From Leptodactylus fallax (taxonomy: Eukaryota; Chordata; Amphibia; Anura; Leptodactylidae): a stretch of DNA of 64,000 nucleotides. The translations under genes and the position numbers were made by a program. Positions within the stretch are counted from its first letter, which is position 1. The number at the start of each line of letters is the position of its first letter. The DNA lies in the NCBI GenBank assembly GCA_947044405.1, contig CAMRHE010000133.1, forward strand, positions 372,001-436,000. The letters run 5' to 3'. Positions 23,016-35,366 of this stretch are shown here, in pieces. The notes under the pieces were generated by a model. It saw nothing but the letters and a program-made list of their open reading frames with translations, was not told the origin of the DNA and did not search any database.

Positions 23016-26000
23016 TAATTTCTATCTGCACTGGGGATCAGACAAAAAATGTGTGGCCTGACAATCTTTTTGTCCTTTAGCAGACAGGGCTGGTGGGGGG
23101 GGGGAGGCTCCTGCTGCAGACAGTTATTTTACAGCCAGACTTAGCACTGTGAGGAGGAGGAGGGGTACATGGCTGAACTTCTGGGACACACAGAGAATAT
23201 TTTTTTCATATATTTTTCTGTTTTAATTGTAGTATGAGACAACATAGTATTAAAGAAAAAAAAAAGATGACGGGAAGAAGGGCAGGAGTATTTTATTATT
23301 TGTTATGCATTTTCTAAATTTATGGGCTCTTTAAGAATTAAAAATTCTTAGTACATAGTATTTGAGCATTATATGGCAGTAATATATGGGCTTTCTAAAA
23401 ATGGCTTCTAAAAGTGGGGGCTACTCTGCTAATCTACTATTTCCCCTATCTATTACACCAGCCTTGCCACTCTGCGGACCCATGTGTAGAACGCTAGATA
23501 TTTACAGGCAAGACTAGACATAAATTGGTAGAAACAAAGTGGATTTTTTTTAATGTAAAGAAAATGGTGCCCCCATCTGGGTCTTGTTGATCCCTCTATC
23601 CATTTCTTGCAAGAGAGACTTTGTGCTTAAGCTGCTTTCACCTATTTGAAAGAGAAGGAGGAGGAAACCTAATCTTGGGCCCACTTCTTTTAGTGGGCCC
23701 TATAGTCTGAATGGTATCCACAGTTCCTGAGATAAGTTCAGATAAATATAAGGTATCTGTCTGTGTCGGCCTCTATTCTAGGGGCCTATAGAGACGGCAG
23801 GCATGGTGGGTAGTGTTGTTATTACCCCAGGCGCAGATTGCAGCACCTGATGACATGGAGACAAGGAGGGATTTGCCTCCCAGCATAGTTCTCAAGCATG
23901 CAGGATAAAGGGTCCATCATGTAGACTGACATAATCTGTTACATGTGAAGAAAAGTCTAATTATGTGTCAGACCTGAAGGAAAGCCAAGCGGCTGCACAA
24001 ATAAATATACACCAGAGTGGAGACTTTATTAAAGTTTTGCAAAAACAGGAGAATCTTTACGTCAAACCCTGAAAATTAGTATAGAATAGCTACACAGAAG
24101 GCAGACGTACAAAAAGGGGAATTTATTAAGACTGGAGTTTCCTACACCAGTCTGTCAGCAGTAAAATCGGTATCAAACTAATGACAGTACCTTGTAGGTG
24201 TTATGGTAGAGTCCCTGGAACAAATATCACACAATAGCTGGATCTGGCTGAAAACAGTGAGCAATAGAACTTGCTGTTTAAATCCTATACAATGGTGAGA
24301 GAGGTTCTAGACACCCAAAAACCTAAACCAGCACCAATCACAAGGCCAGATGGACTTTGCTGAATTTGGGGTCCAAATTATCAACACAGAAACCGTACAA
24401 GAAATAAACGCTCCACAATCAGAAACCAATCCAGAACGTACAATAAACTTGCATGGCTGATCAGGATCAAGAGGACAAATCATGAGAGTATATGTCCAAG
24501 CCAGTAGTCAATTCAGAAAGAAACGTCTGAACAAGAGTCAGGAGACAAGCGGTTTTCCTGTAACAAGTCAGGGGTCAGTTCCGAGTGGTCACAGCAGAGT
24601 TAGAATCAGGAGACAAGCAGTTTTCCATTTTCAAGCCAAGAGTCAGTTCCTAGGGACCAGTAAGAAGCAGTGTAACACAAAGAGTCAGGTATGAAAGCCA
24701 AACAAGGTAAATAATTGCAGGCACTTGGCTGAGGAGGAAGGGAGTTTAAATAGAGCTCCTCAACTGCTAATTGGATAAGACTAGAGAACACTTACATTGT
24801 AGAAGCTTCTCAAGTCGGCATGGTAACCTTAAAACAAAACTGGCAGAACTGAGATTCCTAACAGTAGGACGGCTTCTTCACTTTCCAAAGATGTCTTTTT
24901 AATTCTGCATTTCAGCTCCATTTTCATGGAAATCAGAGTGTTATTCTTATGAAAATTATCTGAAAAAGGCCTTAGGGGCATTTCTTCTCCTGCTGGGGCT
25001 TCAATCTTCGACCCAGCTCTGCCCCCCCCCCCCATTGCTTGAGCGCCATCTTCCACTTTGTCATATTTTGTCTGCAGTTAGGGGCAGTTATCTAGAATGG
25101 AGAGCAAACTGTCTCTATCTCATAACTGTCTCTCTCTCATTCAGAAACCGCTCCAAGATCATGCAGGACATATATAGGGAAGTACTGAAACGTACTAAGT
25201 TACATGCTTTGGTTGTGATATGGAAAGTTGCAATATCAGACGGACTACATTTTTTATCCGTTTAGCAGATCTAAGTGAATCATTTTTTTTGTTTTTTTTA
25301 ACATTGATCTCTGTATAAATGCATCCATCTGCTAAACTGAAGCCAAAACCGTGATTGGATGTAGCCTTAGCCTGTCTTTATTCTCTTATGTTTGATACTA
25401 CTTGCTTACTCCTTCCCTCCCCATACACTTTTATAGACTGTCTTGTAGACCTTAAGTCTGTCTCAAAATTGATACAGCAGGGATTTTCAGAGTGAAAGTC
25501 ATTTTTAGCAGAAAGGGAAGCAGAGAAACAGGCTGACAAAAACAGAAAGAGGCATGTACCTCTGATGTAAATATATTACAATGTTTCTTACAGTGTTTTA
25601 TGAAAAGTTTGTTAGTAGTTAGTGGCCATTTAACATCTATCATGTAACATTTGTCTGCCTATCATGCATACTCTGTCTGCTCGACTGATGTGGAAACTCT
25701 AATATTGCATAATATATCTTTTTATGAAGTTAAAAAAAATAACAAATAATTTTTTTGAAAAAAAATTTGGAAAAAGTTTTTTTTCTTTTTCTATATCCAT
25801 GCACTTCTATGAATTATTGCAGCCCAGTGGGGTTAAATAATAAATGACTGTGGACAGTTTGGAGCTGAGAACCTGAAAACAGGAAAATTCCACGATGTCA
25901 GGACTACTGTAGTTCACTGTGTATATGAACTCACCATTTTAGGAAATATAACACATAGCGTCATTTTCCGCATCAGCCACCTCATTTGTAGAAACTGCAG

Positions 26001-26659
26001 AGGTCGTGAATCAGTCAGAGCTCCAGTAAAGTTCACAAAGTGAAACATTCAGTATTCACTCTGCATGTCTGCACTTAGATTATAGGCACCGATGATTAAA
26101 GCCTACCTATTATTACAATTTTTATAAATAAATAAAAAAAATAAAATAAAAGTCTACTTGCAAAGCATTCAAAACTATTATATGTCCCCAGAACCGAATC
26201 CCTTCAACAATGATGCAGTAAATTGGGGGTCATATGTGTTACTCTGTCCCATTGAAGAGACTACCACATAAGCTTAGGGAGACTTAGAAGCCATATCTGC
26301 TTCTTTGGGAATTCTGGGAAAAGGGTATGCAAATTATGCCCCTAGCGAAGGTAGTTCCCTATAAATGAATGCCCGACTTTTGAAGAAGCTTTGAAATCAA
26401 ATTTGCAAACAATTTCACCATAAATAGTGGAAAGACAAGGAGGAGGGGGATGCAGCTGCAGCTTCTCTCTTTTTACCTTGGTCAGGCTATTTACATAGAA
26501 CATTTGAGAATGAAGTGACTTTTTTGCTTTGAGATTGCCTTACATTTATGGCTACCTCTTCTCCAGGAATGGGGCCGGACAAATTGTTATCAATTTAAAA
26601 TGCTAGAAATGCGTGTAATGGGCCCTTTAAAGGGGTGTTATTTACTGGATGATGGATAA
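23016..26659. other. MAML2 intronic sequence with sparse repeats
   Basis: No gene. At 24520-24660 a phrase around CAGGAGACAAGC.GTTTTCC is repeated at about 90-bp spacing and looks like a decayed tandem or LTR-like fragment. A C(10) run at 25023-25032, a G run at 23095-23104 and AT-rich stretches (25720-25800, 26110-26150) are the only other visible structures. Confidence 0.45.
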
Positions 26660-27326
26660 ATATCCCTACATTTCCTCCCTCATCTCTGTCAATCGCCCAA
26701 CCCGTACTCTCCATTCACTCAGTGACCTAAGACTAACATCCTCTATTATCACAACCTCCCACGCTCGTATACAAGACTTCTCCTGAGTTGCACCACTTCT
26801 CTGGAATGCTCTATCCTGGACTATTAGCTTAACCCCCAATTTCTACAGCTTCAAGCGCAAACTAAAGACATATCTTATCAGACAGGCCTATCACAACTCC
26901 TAATGTAAACCCTTCCATAGTCAGAATCCCTAAAACATACCGTCCTCTGTTCACGCTCCCGCATTACCCCACAGGATATGATGCCGTATCAGACTAACTT
27001 TATACGTCCAGGCATCATCTGCACGTTAAAGGACACGACTGGTGACGGCTCATACAGCTTTATATATGTGTAATGACAGTAACCTCTATTACAAAATTGT
27101 CTGACCATTGTATAAGCAATGCTACCTCCGATGCCGCCCCTGCTACCTCTTGTGTCACCCCCTCTACCTCATAGATTGTAAGCTCTTGTGAGCAGGGCCC
27201 TCAGTCCCAGTGTGTGAATTGACTGTTTCTTTGTAATGTATCTTTTTGTCTGTACTTGAACCCTACAACTTGTACAGTGCTGCGGAATATGTTGGCGCTA
27301 TATAAATAAAATGTATTATTATTATT
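26660..27326 (+). mobile_element. 3' end of an L2/CR1-group LINE
   Basis: The last ORF residues are recognisable: LLWNALSWTISLTPNF then FKRKLKTYLIRQAY, the C-terminal pattern (LWN.LP...PS...FK..LKTYLF..AF) common to L2-group non-LTR elements. An interrupted frame lies upstream. The 3' tail reads AGATTGTAAGCTCTTGTGAG, GTGCTGCGGAATATGTTGG, GCGCTATATAAATAAAATG, then an ATT microsatellite. The 5' boundary is approximate. Confidence 0.75.
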
Positions 27327-27765
27327 GGGGTCTGACCATTGAGACCTCCACCTAACTCTTGGCTTGCTGTTTGTCACCTCCATAGGGTTTGAATGGATTG
27401 GCAGCCTGCTTACATAAAGGCTTCTCCCCATCTGGGCAAGTCGCTTGCATATCGGAGGGGATCCAACCACTCTGACCAATCAGAATGGGGGAGCTTTGTC
27501 CCCCATTCTGAATAGAGCAACGGTCGAACAACATGCACACCATTTCATTCAGTTCAATAGACGTGCCAGAAATATCTCCATCACACTCATTCATTGACAT
27601 GAATGGAGCAGTGCTCCCAACCACCGTGCCATTCAGGACAGGGAACAAATCTCTTCCGTTCTCCTTATTGGCTGAGGTCTGAGCAGTCTGATCCCCACCG
27701 ATCTATAAATGATGCCCTGTCCAATGGATAGGGCATAACTTGCCCAGATGGGAAACGCCCTTTAA
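27327..27765. mobile_element. MITE remnant next to the LINE tail
   Basis: GGGGTCTGACCATTGAGACC at the left against GGTCTGAGCAGTCTGATCCC at the right, GATTGGCAGCC/TTGGCTGAGG words, and a right end AAACGCCCTTTAA. It was probably a TTAA MITE whose left end was cut by the LINE insertion at about 26635 (CCCTTTAAAGGGG). Confidence 0.5.
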
Positions 27766-28046
27766 AGGGGTTTTCCCATGAACACAGCTTATCCTCTATT
27801 CACGCTCCTTTTCATAGGATCAGACACTTATTCCCTACCTTGAGACTAGGGAATGCATTATATTTTTAAGAAAATTCCCTTAACCACTGCTCCATTCTGA
27901 CTCTTCCTTGCCGCAGCGGCGTGGCTAACTGGGGACCAAGCTCTCCTGCTCCAACGATCAGTGGTGGTCAGACCTTCAGCAATATAACACTTTCCTCTAT
28001 TTATTGAATAGAGGATAAAATCTTTGTGTCTGGAATATCCCTTTAA
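27762..28046. mobile_element. TTAA MITE just upstream of the MAML2 exon
   Basis: TTAAAGGGGTTTTCCCATG at the left, GGAATATCCCTTTAA at the right, with arms GCTTATCCTCTATTCA against TTGAATAGAGGATAA. It ends about 180 bp before the exon at 28229. Confidence 0.75.
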
Positions 28047-28228
28047 GTAATTAAATAGGCTTGATCCTTAATGCCACGAGACTGGTTGTCACCACCACTA
28101 GACATCTCCCAATATATTTCTTCTACATCCTTTGGTAATTTTCCTATTACATTTCCATTACATTCCTTGTGTATCCCTTCATGTGCTGAGGTCACTTTGA
28201 TAAGGTTGTGATTTCTATCTTTTTACAG

Positions 28229-28390
28229 GATCAGCAGTGTAACGCCACCAGTATCGGCACCGGCTCAAGCGCTGCTTCTTGTTCAAGTCCAAATGGTTAC
28301 AACACCCAACAGGCATTAATAAACCAGCAAATGATGGAGAAGACAAGTATTATGCAGAGACAGATGCAGCAACAGATGTTACCCGGAACG
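28229..28390 (+). CDS. MAML2: MAML2 internal coding exon (probably exon 3)
   Basis: This 162-bp exon encodes 54 residues in phase 0 at both ends. The acceptor is a pyrimidine-rich tract ending TTTTTACAG and the donor is ACG|GTAATG. The peptide is Ser/Asn/Gln-rich and ends in a Gln/Met-rich stretch (QQALINQQMMEK, then QRQMQQQ). This resembles the Gln-rich part of human MAML2 just before its NRHL..RPPPDYK segment, and it is shorter and less Gln-pure than I recall from mammals. Mastermind-like proteins bind the Notch intracellular domain/CSL complex through an N-terminal helix (encoded outside this window) and recruit p300 through the rest. Identity rests on the two downstream exons. Reading through the donor reaches a stop at 28439. 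Confidence 0.82.
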
Positions 28391-29186
28391 GTAATGGGCC
28401 CATCAGAACCTAACAATGTTTTACCATTATGGACACATTAAACTTTTTAGATTTGCCGTATCACCAAGGCCACCATTTTGGTGGCCATAAATCTTCACCA
28501 GAAATGGCTATCAACCCACCATAGGTGTAGGCAACTGCAGTAGGCCTTCATTTTTAAGAATGAGGACAGTTTCAGCAGTTTGACCCCAAATAACATGAGA
28601 GTGATGGTATATTCCGGGATAAGCCATCACTTTCTGTGATGGAAAAATCTCTGTAAAAATTGTGATCACATTACTGGGTCCGTCTGGGTAAAGAAAAAAA
28701 AACAAACAAGGAAATTGCTTACATGGAGAAGATATAAGATCTCAATGTGAAATGAAAACGGAATATGTTCTTGAGAGCGTTAACACTGAGGCAGCGGAGA
28801 TAGAGAGAGGAGATGGTCTGGGAATGTGAGGAAGAAGGAATTTGTGTGTGGGATAGAGAATGAAAATATTTGTAGATTTAGACTCTGTTCACATTAGCAC
28901 TGTGGCTTAGTGGCCCCATCCAGACCCCATTGACTTGTGTCGGGTTCTGTTGATACTCAATTATCTGACAGTTGTTAAGAAATCTCCAACAGAAGCTTTG
29001 AATGAAGGTGTGAACAGGGTCTTAATGTGCAAGCCGAGGGGGTCCTGACTTTTTAACGGAATGAATGACATCTGAGTGCCTTCTGTGCTACCTTGATTTC
29101 AGTGGGGATAGGAATCCATTCTGATGTGTTTTTTTTTCAGAGCTGGACAGGACATGCTCCATGATCCTTGAAACGGAATGGAGCAC
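28391..29186 (+). other. MAML2: MAML2 intron (between exons at 28229 and 30176), left part
   Basis: Starts with the donor GTAATG. No repeat with clear ends and no coding segment. The intron continues through the MITE at 29187-29842 to 30175. Confidence 0.7.
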
Positions 29187-29842
29187 TTAAAGGGAGTCTA
29201 TCATTGAATAAACACTTTTAAGCTAATGGCACGTTGGAATGGCCTTTAAAAAGACCATTCTTCTCCTACCTTTCATTGTTGTCTTCTCCCAGCCGTTTCT
29301 GTAAAAATCTGTTTCTTCAATTCTGGAAATAATCCTCACGAAGCACCCGGGGCGTTCCTCCTTGGCAACGAGCACCCACCACGTCATTGCTTGTCACCGC
29401 CCATTAGTCTGTTGTGGTGACTTCCATCTTGTTCTTCTCTATCTTCTTTCTTCTACTTCCTCTGACGCAGCGCTGGACCACCGCCATTTTCCGATGGTCT
29501 TTCACAAGAGGTGCAGTACGGACCACCGGAAAATAGCGGTCCATCATGTGCAGTTGCTGCCGTCCAGCGCTGCGTCAGAGGAAGTAGAAGAGAAGACCAA
29601 GATGGGAGTCACCACAACAGACTAATGGGCGGTAACAAGTGATGACGCGGTCGTGCTTGCTGCCACGGAGGAACGCCCCGGGTGCTTCGTGAGGATCATT
29701 TCCATAACTGAAGAAACGGATTTTTACAGAAACAGCTGGGAGAAGACAACAATGAAAGGTAGGAGAAGAATGGTCTTTTTAAAGGCCATTCCAACGTGCC
29801 ATTAGCTTAAAAGTGTTTTTTTTAATGATAGATTCCCTTTAA
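29187..29842. mobile_element. Large palindromic TTAA MITE (656 bp)
   Basis: TTAAAGGGAGTCTATCATT at the left and AATGATAGATTCCCTTTAA at the right. The arms are nearly identical over about 300 bases, with a run of about 77 bases without mismatch (around 29219-29295 and 29736-29812), and meet at a centre near 29510. The reading frame in the right part is an accident of the arm. Confidence 0.88.
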
Positions 29843-30175
29843 ACCCCTCTCGGACTGCAGATTCTGTTGTGTGCATGAGGCCTTAGATGGAAGGACATAT
29901 AACGTGTCTAGTTAGAATATTCACCTGACTAGTTTCTGGCTGCAAAATTTCTCCTGTACAGTCCTATCTTTGGTTCAGATGTGGCACAGTAGTTATGGAT
30001 TTTCAGTGTGAACTTCAAACAGAATCCGGGACATTTTACAGTACAATAGAAACATTTCTGTAGAATTTTGGGTATGCTGGAATGTCCTAAAGAAATTCAT
30101 CTCTTTCATACATGCAATGCCTGCTGTAGGATTTTTATAGTTGATACTTATGATTTTTTTTTTTTGGTATTGAAG

Positions 30176-30287
30176 GAGAAGTGTAAAAACCAGGATCAGT
30201 TAAACCGGCATTTGACAAGACCCCCACCTGACTACAAGGATCAAAGAAGAAGCTCCGTTGGCATTCAGCAAGCAAATCAGTTTCCCA
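30176..30287 (+). CDS. MAML2: MAML2 internal coding exon (probably exon 4)
   Basis: This 112-bp exon enters in phase 0 (acceptor TTGAAG|GAG after a T-rich tract) and leaves with one base of a split codon (donor CCCA|GTAAGT). It encodes a conserved MAML2 block, NRHLTRPPPDYKDQRR, nearly identical to the human NRHLSRPPPDYKDQRR as I remember it. The split codon A+GT gives Ser and joins the next exon in frame (FPS-GLPTVG). The conserved Pro-Pro-Asp-Tyr-Lys block, the strong donor and the clean phase match make this a secure exon. It separates the Gln-rich segment from the Asn/Ser/Pro-rich C-terminal activation region. Confidence 0.93.
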
Positions 30288-30375
30288 GTAAGTATGACCT
30301 AGTTTCTTATATTTAGGCACCACTGTGGCTTTTGGTTAGGCAAAAGGCATGGAAAAATTGGGTGTTACCGTGACC

Positions 30376-31981
30376 TACAGTACCGTACAGCAAAGTAAAA
30401 ATGCTTTCAAAAATAGAAGTGTTAATAGTTTATTTCTGTCAATTAACACAATGAAGTGAATGAAGAAAAGAGAAATGTAAAGCCCATCAATATTTGGTGT
30501 GACCTTTGCCCTTTTCAAGGAACAGTTCTGGAAGTGATGATATGGCCCCCACAGAGCCCTGATTTCAACTAGAGACTAGTCCATAACCAGGTTTGACCCC
30601 AATATTCAAATTGTTCTTTTTTTTTTTTTTTTTTTTTTTTTAACGAAACCGAACAAATGAAGAGAGCCCAGTGTATAATAATGTCACTTTCACTTTGACA
30701 TAACTTCGGCTGTGTTTGCCTTAGAGAGCTAGAAATAGATAGGAGCCCTGACAGTGTTCTACACTATGTTTTATAGATAGGTTCCTAGGAGCCCTGACAG
30801 TGTTATACACTATGTTTTATAGATAGGTTCCTAGGAGCCCTGATGGTGTTCTACACTATGTTTTATAGATAGGTTCCTAGGAGTCCTGACAGTATTCTAC
30901 TATGTTTTATAGATAGGTTCCTAGGAGCCCTGACAGTGTTATACACTATGTTTTATAGATAGGTTCCTAGGAGCCCTGACAGTGTTATACACTATGTTTT
31001 ATAGATAGCTTCCTAGGAGCCCTGACAGTGTTATACACTATGTTTTATAAATAGGTTCCTAGGAGCCCTGACAGTGTTATACACTATGTTTTATAGATAG
31101 GTTCCTAGGAGTCCTGACAGTGTCATACACTAGGTTTTATATATAGGCTCCTAGGAGCCCTGACAGTGTTCTACACTATGTTTTATAGATAGGTTCCTAG
31201 GAGCCCTGACAGTATTCTACACTATGTTTTATAGATAGGTTCCTAGGAGCCCTGACAGTATTCTACACTATGTTTTATAGATAGGTTCCTAGGAGCCCTG
31301 ATAGTGTTATACATTATGTTTTATAGATAGGTTCCTAGGAGCCCTGATAGTGTTATACATTATGTTTTATAGATAGGTTCCTAGCAGCCCTGATAGTGTT
31401 ATACATTATGTTTTATAGATAGGTTCCTAGCAGCCCTGACAGTGTTATACATTATGTTTTATAGATAGGTTCCTAGGAGCCCTGATAGTGTTATACATTA
31501 TGTTTTATAGATAGATTCCTAGGAGCCCTAATAGTGTTCTACTCTATGTTTTAAGCCATTTTAATGTGTGGTTCATGCCAAACTTGTTCGACCTGAAATT
31601 AATCTTCGACCTGAGCCCCCTGAAACTAAACAAATCCTGAGAGGTTTGCCCATCTATAATCTCAACATCATCCAGTCTGTCTGTGATTACATGAAGGATT
31701 GGAGCAAGCCTACATCCACAGAAGATCTGTGCTTAGTTCTCCAAAGTGTTTGGAACAACCTCCCTGCCGAGTTCCTTCAAAAATTGCAAGTTTAGCTAGA
31801 AGAACTGATGCAAGGCAAAGGTGGTCACCCCAAATATTGATGGGCTTTAGATTTCTCTTTTCTTATTTTACTTCATTTTGTTCATTGACAAAAATAAACT
31901 ATTAACCCTTCTATTTCCGAAAGCATTCTTACTTTGCAGCATTTTTTCCACACCTGCCTAAAACGTTTGTACAGTATTGTA
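30376..31981. mobile_element. Degenerate Tc1/mariner element with long inverted repeats
   Basis: About 130 bases at the left (CAAAGTAAAAATGCTTTC, GTTAATAGTTTATTTCTGTC, CATCAATATTTGGTGTGACC) are matched in inverse at the right (GAAAGCATTCTTACTTTG, GACAAAAATAAACTATTAAC, CCAAATATTGATGGG). Transposase scraps remain: WPPQSPDFN near 30543-30569 (the region before the catalytic Glu) and VWNNLPAEFLQKL near 31750. The middle of the gene is replaced by a 46-bp tandem array. The left end seems shortened by about 35 bases. Confidence 0.85.
30728..31554. repeat. 46-bp minisatellite inside the Tc1/mariner element
   Basis: About 18 copies of a 46-bp unit containing TTTTATAGATAGGTTCCTAG and GAGCCCTGACAGTGTT. 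Variants (CTGATAG, ATTCTAC, CATTATG) are clustered, with the CATTATG type forming a block at 31310-31510. Confidence 0.94.
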
Positions 31982-33677
31982 AATTTACTGACTGCATGTT
32001 TAGACTGCTTATGTTTTATTTGTAGTCTGTTACCATGGAGACTCAATGGTCTGCCTAGTGGCTATAGACACGAAACAAAGGAGATATTTATTAAGACTAT
32101 ATGCAAAGATTACTCATTTTTCAATGAAAAAATTTGCAAACAAAACCAAAGAAGCCAACAAAATTCATCTCCTTATATGGGGGCACTAAAAATATATCCT
32201 GGTTGAAAATGTATATAGAAATGTATTTGTACATTTCAGACAACAGGGGTTACATAGCTTGGCACTTGTCAAAGCCAAATTCATCTCAAACATCTCATGG
32301 CCTTGGTGGGTTTCCAACCCAGACTTGGAGATCTCGGTCATTTTTCACTTCTGTGCAGGGGACGGGAAGGGACAATGATCCTGGGTGCTACGAACTGGCA
32401 CCAAAAGCAGATGTCAGCTTCTTAAAGATTCTGTTTATTTCCTGTTAAGATGTGATTCCCTTGCAGCCCTAAATTTTCGTCGTGAAGAAGCAGAACTATA
32501 ATGCGGCTCATTATAGCTGCGTACATAGACATACGACCAGCACAAACAAGTGTGAAGTTTTATTTTTTTTTTTTCAGATCTCGCAGTGACATTTTTATTG
32601 GCTAGCTGCACATAACTTTAATTTGTTACCGTCTCGGACAGCCTTACTGAACTTGTTAAATCAGCTCTTGTCCCCGCTGCCAAAACAGAAGAGAGGAATC
32701 CTTGTAGAAATACGTTAGTAAATAAAAAGCTGAAAATTCTGAATAAAATTAGCAATTCATCCAAGTCCCCTGACAGCTGCTCTTTCATTTGAATAGCACC
32801 AAGAAATACGGCGGGCAATAATATACATCATGGGCTATGTTATGTAGAGAATGGTTCATTTGCAAGAGGGAAAAAAAAGTGACGCTTATTGGGAAATAAA
32901 GCTTAAGAGTTCCTTTATATAGCAGAGACTTGTGTATGGAGGCTGTGCGAGGAGGCACACAAGCCCGTCTTCTAGGTGACCACACCTCCGTACATATTGG
33001 GGCAGATTTATGGCGTCATGAACGCCAGTCTTCATAACCCCATCACCGGCAGAGGGTGCACCTCATTGTAAAAGATGCGCACCTTCCTCTGGGCCGTGCT
33101 CTTGGAAGGTGATCTACATTTATGATAATAAATCTGGCGGGGTCGATGACCCTGGCCCCCTGCACATCCTCACTATGCCCCCTTTTTGGGAAATTGACAA
33201 GGGTGGAGTAGAAAACAAAAAATTGCATATTGTTTTTGCGCAAAAACACGATTTTCCCAAAAAAATTTAAAATTTTTATGCTTTGTACACCAGAAAACTC
33301 TCATACAAGGCCAGTCCAATGGAGAATACTGCAAGTTTTTTTTTCTTCTGATATTATTTTTTATTTTTATTTTATTCTATTATTATTATTTTCTTCAGAA
33401 ATGTTCATATATTATTACCTACCAATTACATGGCAAAACTTTACTACACAGTGGTCCACCAAGTCCTTTTGGTTTAGTATTACAGAGGCATAAGCTTTCC
33501 ATGTTCCACTATAGAAGTTTAGTGTGGCCCTGTGTTTTCTCCAAGAAGCAAAGCCTCAAGATGGGGATACCTCTAAAATAAGACATGTGAGCAAGCATGC
33601 CTTGGAACCTGACAAAAAAGAAGCCCTCCATATGCTTTGTATATAACCGTAGGCACAAAATGCAGGCTATAGGCTCC
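31982..33677. other. MAML2: MAML2 last-intron sequence, no gene seen
   Basis: No additional exon fits. Some AT-rich tracts (32558-32575, 33330-33390) and no repeat with defined ends. Confidence 0.55.
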
Positions 33678-33882
33678 TTAAAGAGGTTCTCTAGGATTAG
33701 AAAACATGCCTGCTTTCTTCTTCTAAAGAAGTGACATCATTTCTGTTGGTCTCTTGGACATGCTACAGCTCAGTCGCATTCATATGAACAGGACCAAGCT
33801 GCAGCATGACTAACTGACCTATGATGTCAATTCCTGAGAACAGAAAAGCAGGCATGGTTTCTAATCTTGGATCACTCCTTAA
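33678..33882. mobile_element. Short TTAA MITE in the last MAML2 intron
   Basis: Bounded by TTAA at 33678-33681 and 33879-33882. The ends are TTAAAGAGGTTCTC and an imperfect inverse ending ACTCCTTAA. The internal arms AAACATGCCTGCTTT and AAAGCAGGCATG pair. It is the same family as 38303-38498. Confidence 0.6.
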
Positions 33883-34611
33883 ATATGAATCCTTATAACG
33901 TGGATCTGTTTTATGACCAGTTGCATGGGCCTATACTAAAACTTGGCAGGCTAAGAAAACCTAAAAGCAGGAGACGGCGCTACCATAGGGCAGTGCAGTG
34001 TGGTAAATGGGACAAACCTTTCACCCTTTCCCCAAAAATGGGGACTCACCTTAAAGAGCTGTGCTAAGGTAGGCACAACTCTATAAGAAAGCCTTAAGAG
34101 CTGATGCGTCCGACCTGCACTATTGCTACCATCCAGGTCTATGCCAAACTTCTTGTGAGGTCAGATCAAGTAGTGTGGCCTTTCTCTTAAAAAATTCCGG
34201 ATCATTATTGCCACGCCAACTAGATGGATAAAAGCCATGTCAAGTGTGTTTTCTGGAGCATAAATACTGTCAAAGATGCCGCAAACATCCATAGGGTGCA
34301 GTGGAAGTGTTTATTTAAATAGGGATTACCCATGGCAGAGAACTTCTTCCTTCATCAGATCTTTCATAAGTGACATGATGAAGGAGGAAATTCTCCTCCG
34401 TAACGTGTAATCCTTATCAAAATATACACTGCCATTGCACAAGATACATACAAGATATTCGGGATACTGAAACTTAGCACTGTGGTTAAGACAATGTCAC
34501 TGCCAGTTGAACATAGACTAAGGACCATATCACTTGCTATGAGCTCCTGGGTCAGGCACATATGACAAGAGTTAGCAATGTAAAACTTGTCTTTCTTAGG
34601 GTAGCCATACA

Positions 34612-34936
34612 ACTTTAAAAAGTTGTCCAGACATTGAGGATAGGTCATCAGTATCAGATTGGGTCGATCGGACACCAAACCTCGAATTGATCAGCTGATG
34701 CAGTTGCTGGAAGCCATATACAAAGTATGGGAGTGGGGCTGCAGTTCCCCTGAGCCGCCACTACATTGTATGGAGCTCTGTACACTGCATGTCTGGTCCG
34801 TATAGTGTAGTGGCCGTGCCTGGAGCCGCGGCCCTGTTCACATTCACTTGAACTGATCATCTGATGTCCGACCCCGACCAACCTGATACTGATAACCTAT
34901 CCATCATTATCAGATAGCTTCAGATCCTGGACAACT
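34612..34936. mobile_element. Decayed TTAA MITE in the last MAML2 intron
   Basis: Left AAAAAGTTGTCCAGACATTG and GATAGGTCATCAGTATCAG. Right CTGATACTGATAACCTATCC and GATCCTGGACAACTCTCTT. These are inverse pairs. The TTAAAGGGG termini are degraded. Confidence 0.65.
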
Positions 34937-35366
34937 CTCTTGACCCAAAAATCTTTCAGCCAACAGCTTCTTTCTGACATCTTGGTTTGGCCCAGTGTGC
35001 TTGTAAGAAATTAGGGGAGTAAGAGATATCTGAAAGTGGTCTGTCTCCCCTAAGAAAGAAAGGATTAGATGGTGAAATTCAGCATGTCCAATCCTTTGCA
35101 CTGTCAGCTTTCTAGCAGTATATAATACCGCCAATCTGCGAGGACATGGAAGATCCTCATTAAGTAACATTGAGTGATATTTAGGTAGTTCCTGGCTTTT
35201 TCTTAGATTTTAGGTAAACCCATGATTCGGCTTTTGCATTATCTGACATCTGAGTACACATATAGGTGTATGCACTATATATATATATACACAATATAGA
35301 TCTGGCCTGCTATGTTTTATATGCGGTTTTCTATTTGTTTTACTCAATACACTTTTTATTTGGCAG
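34937..35366 (+). other. MAML2: Last MAML2 intron, sequence before the terminal exon
   Basis: No repeat with ends. A short TATATA run near 35280-35289 and the T-rich acceptor tract precede the exon at 35367. Confidence 0.6.

Noticed and set aside
29362..29625. 87-residue frame in the large palindrome
   Set aside because: It runs through the two arms of a MITE; the protein mirrors the inverted repeat.
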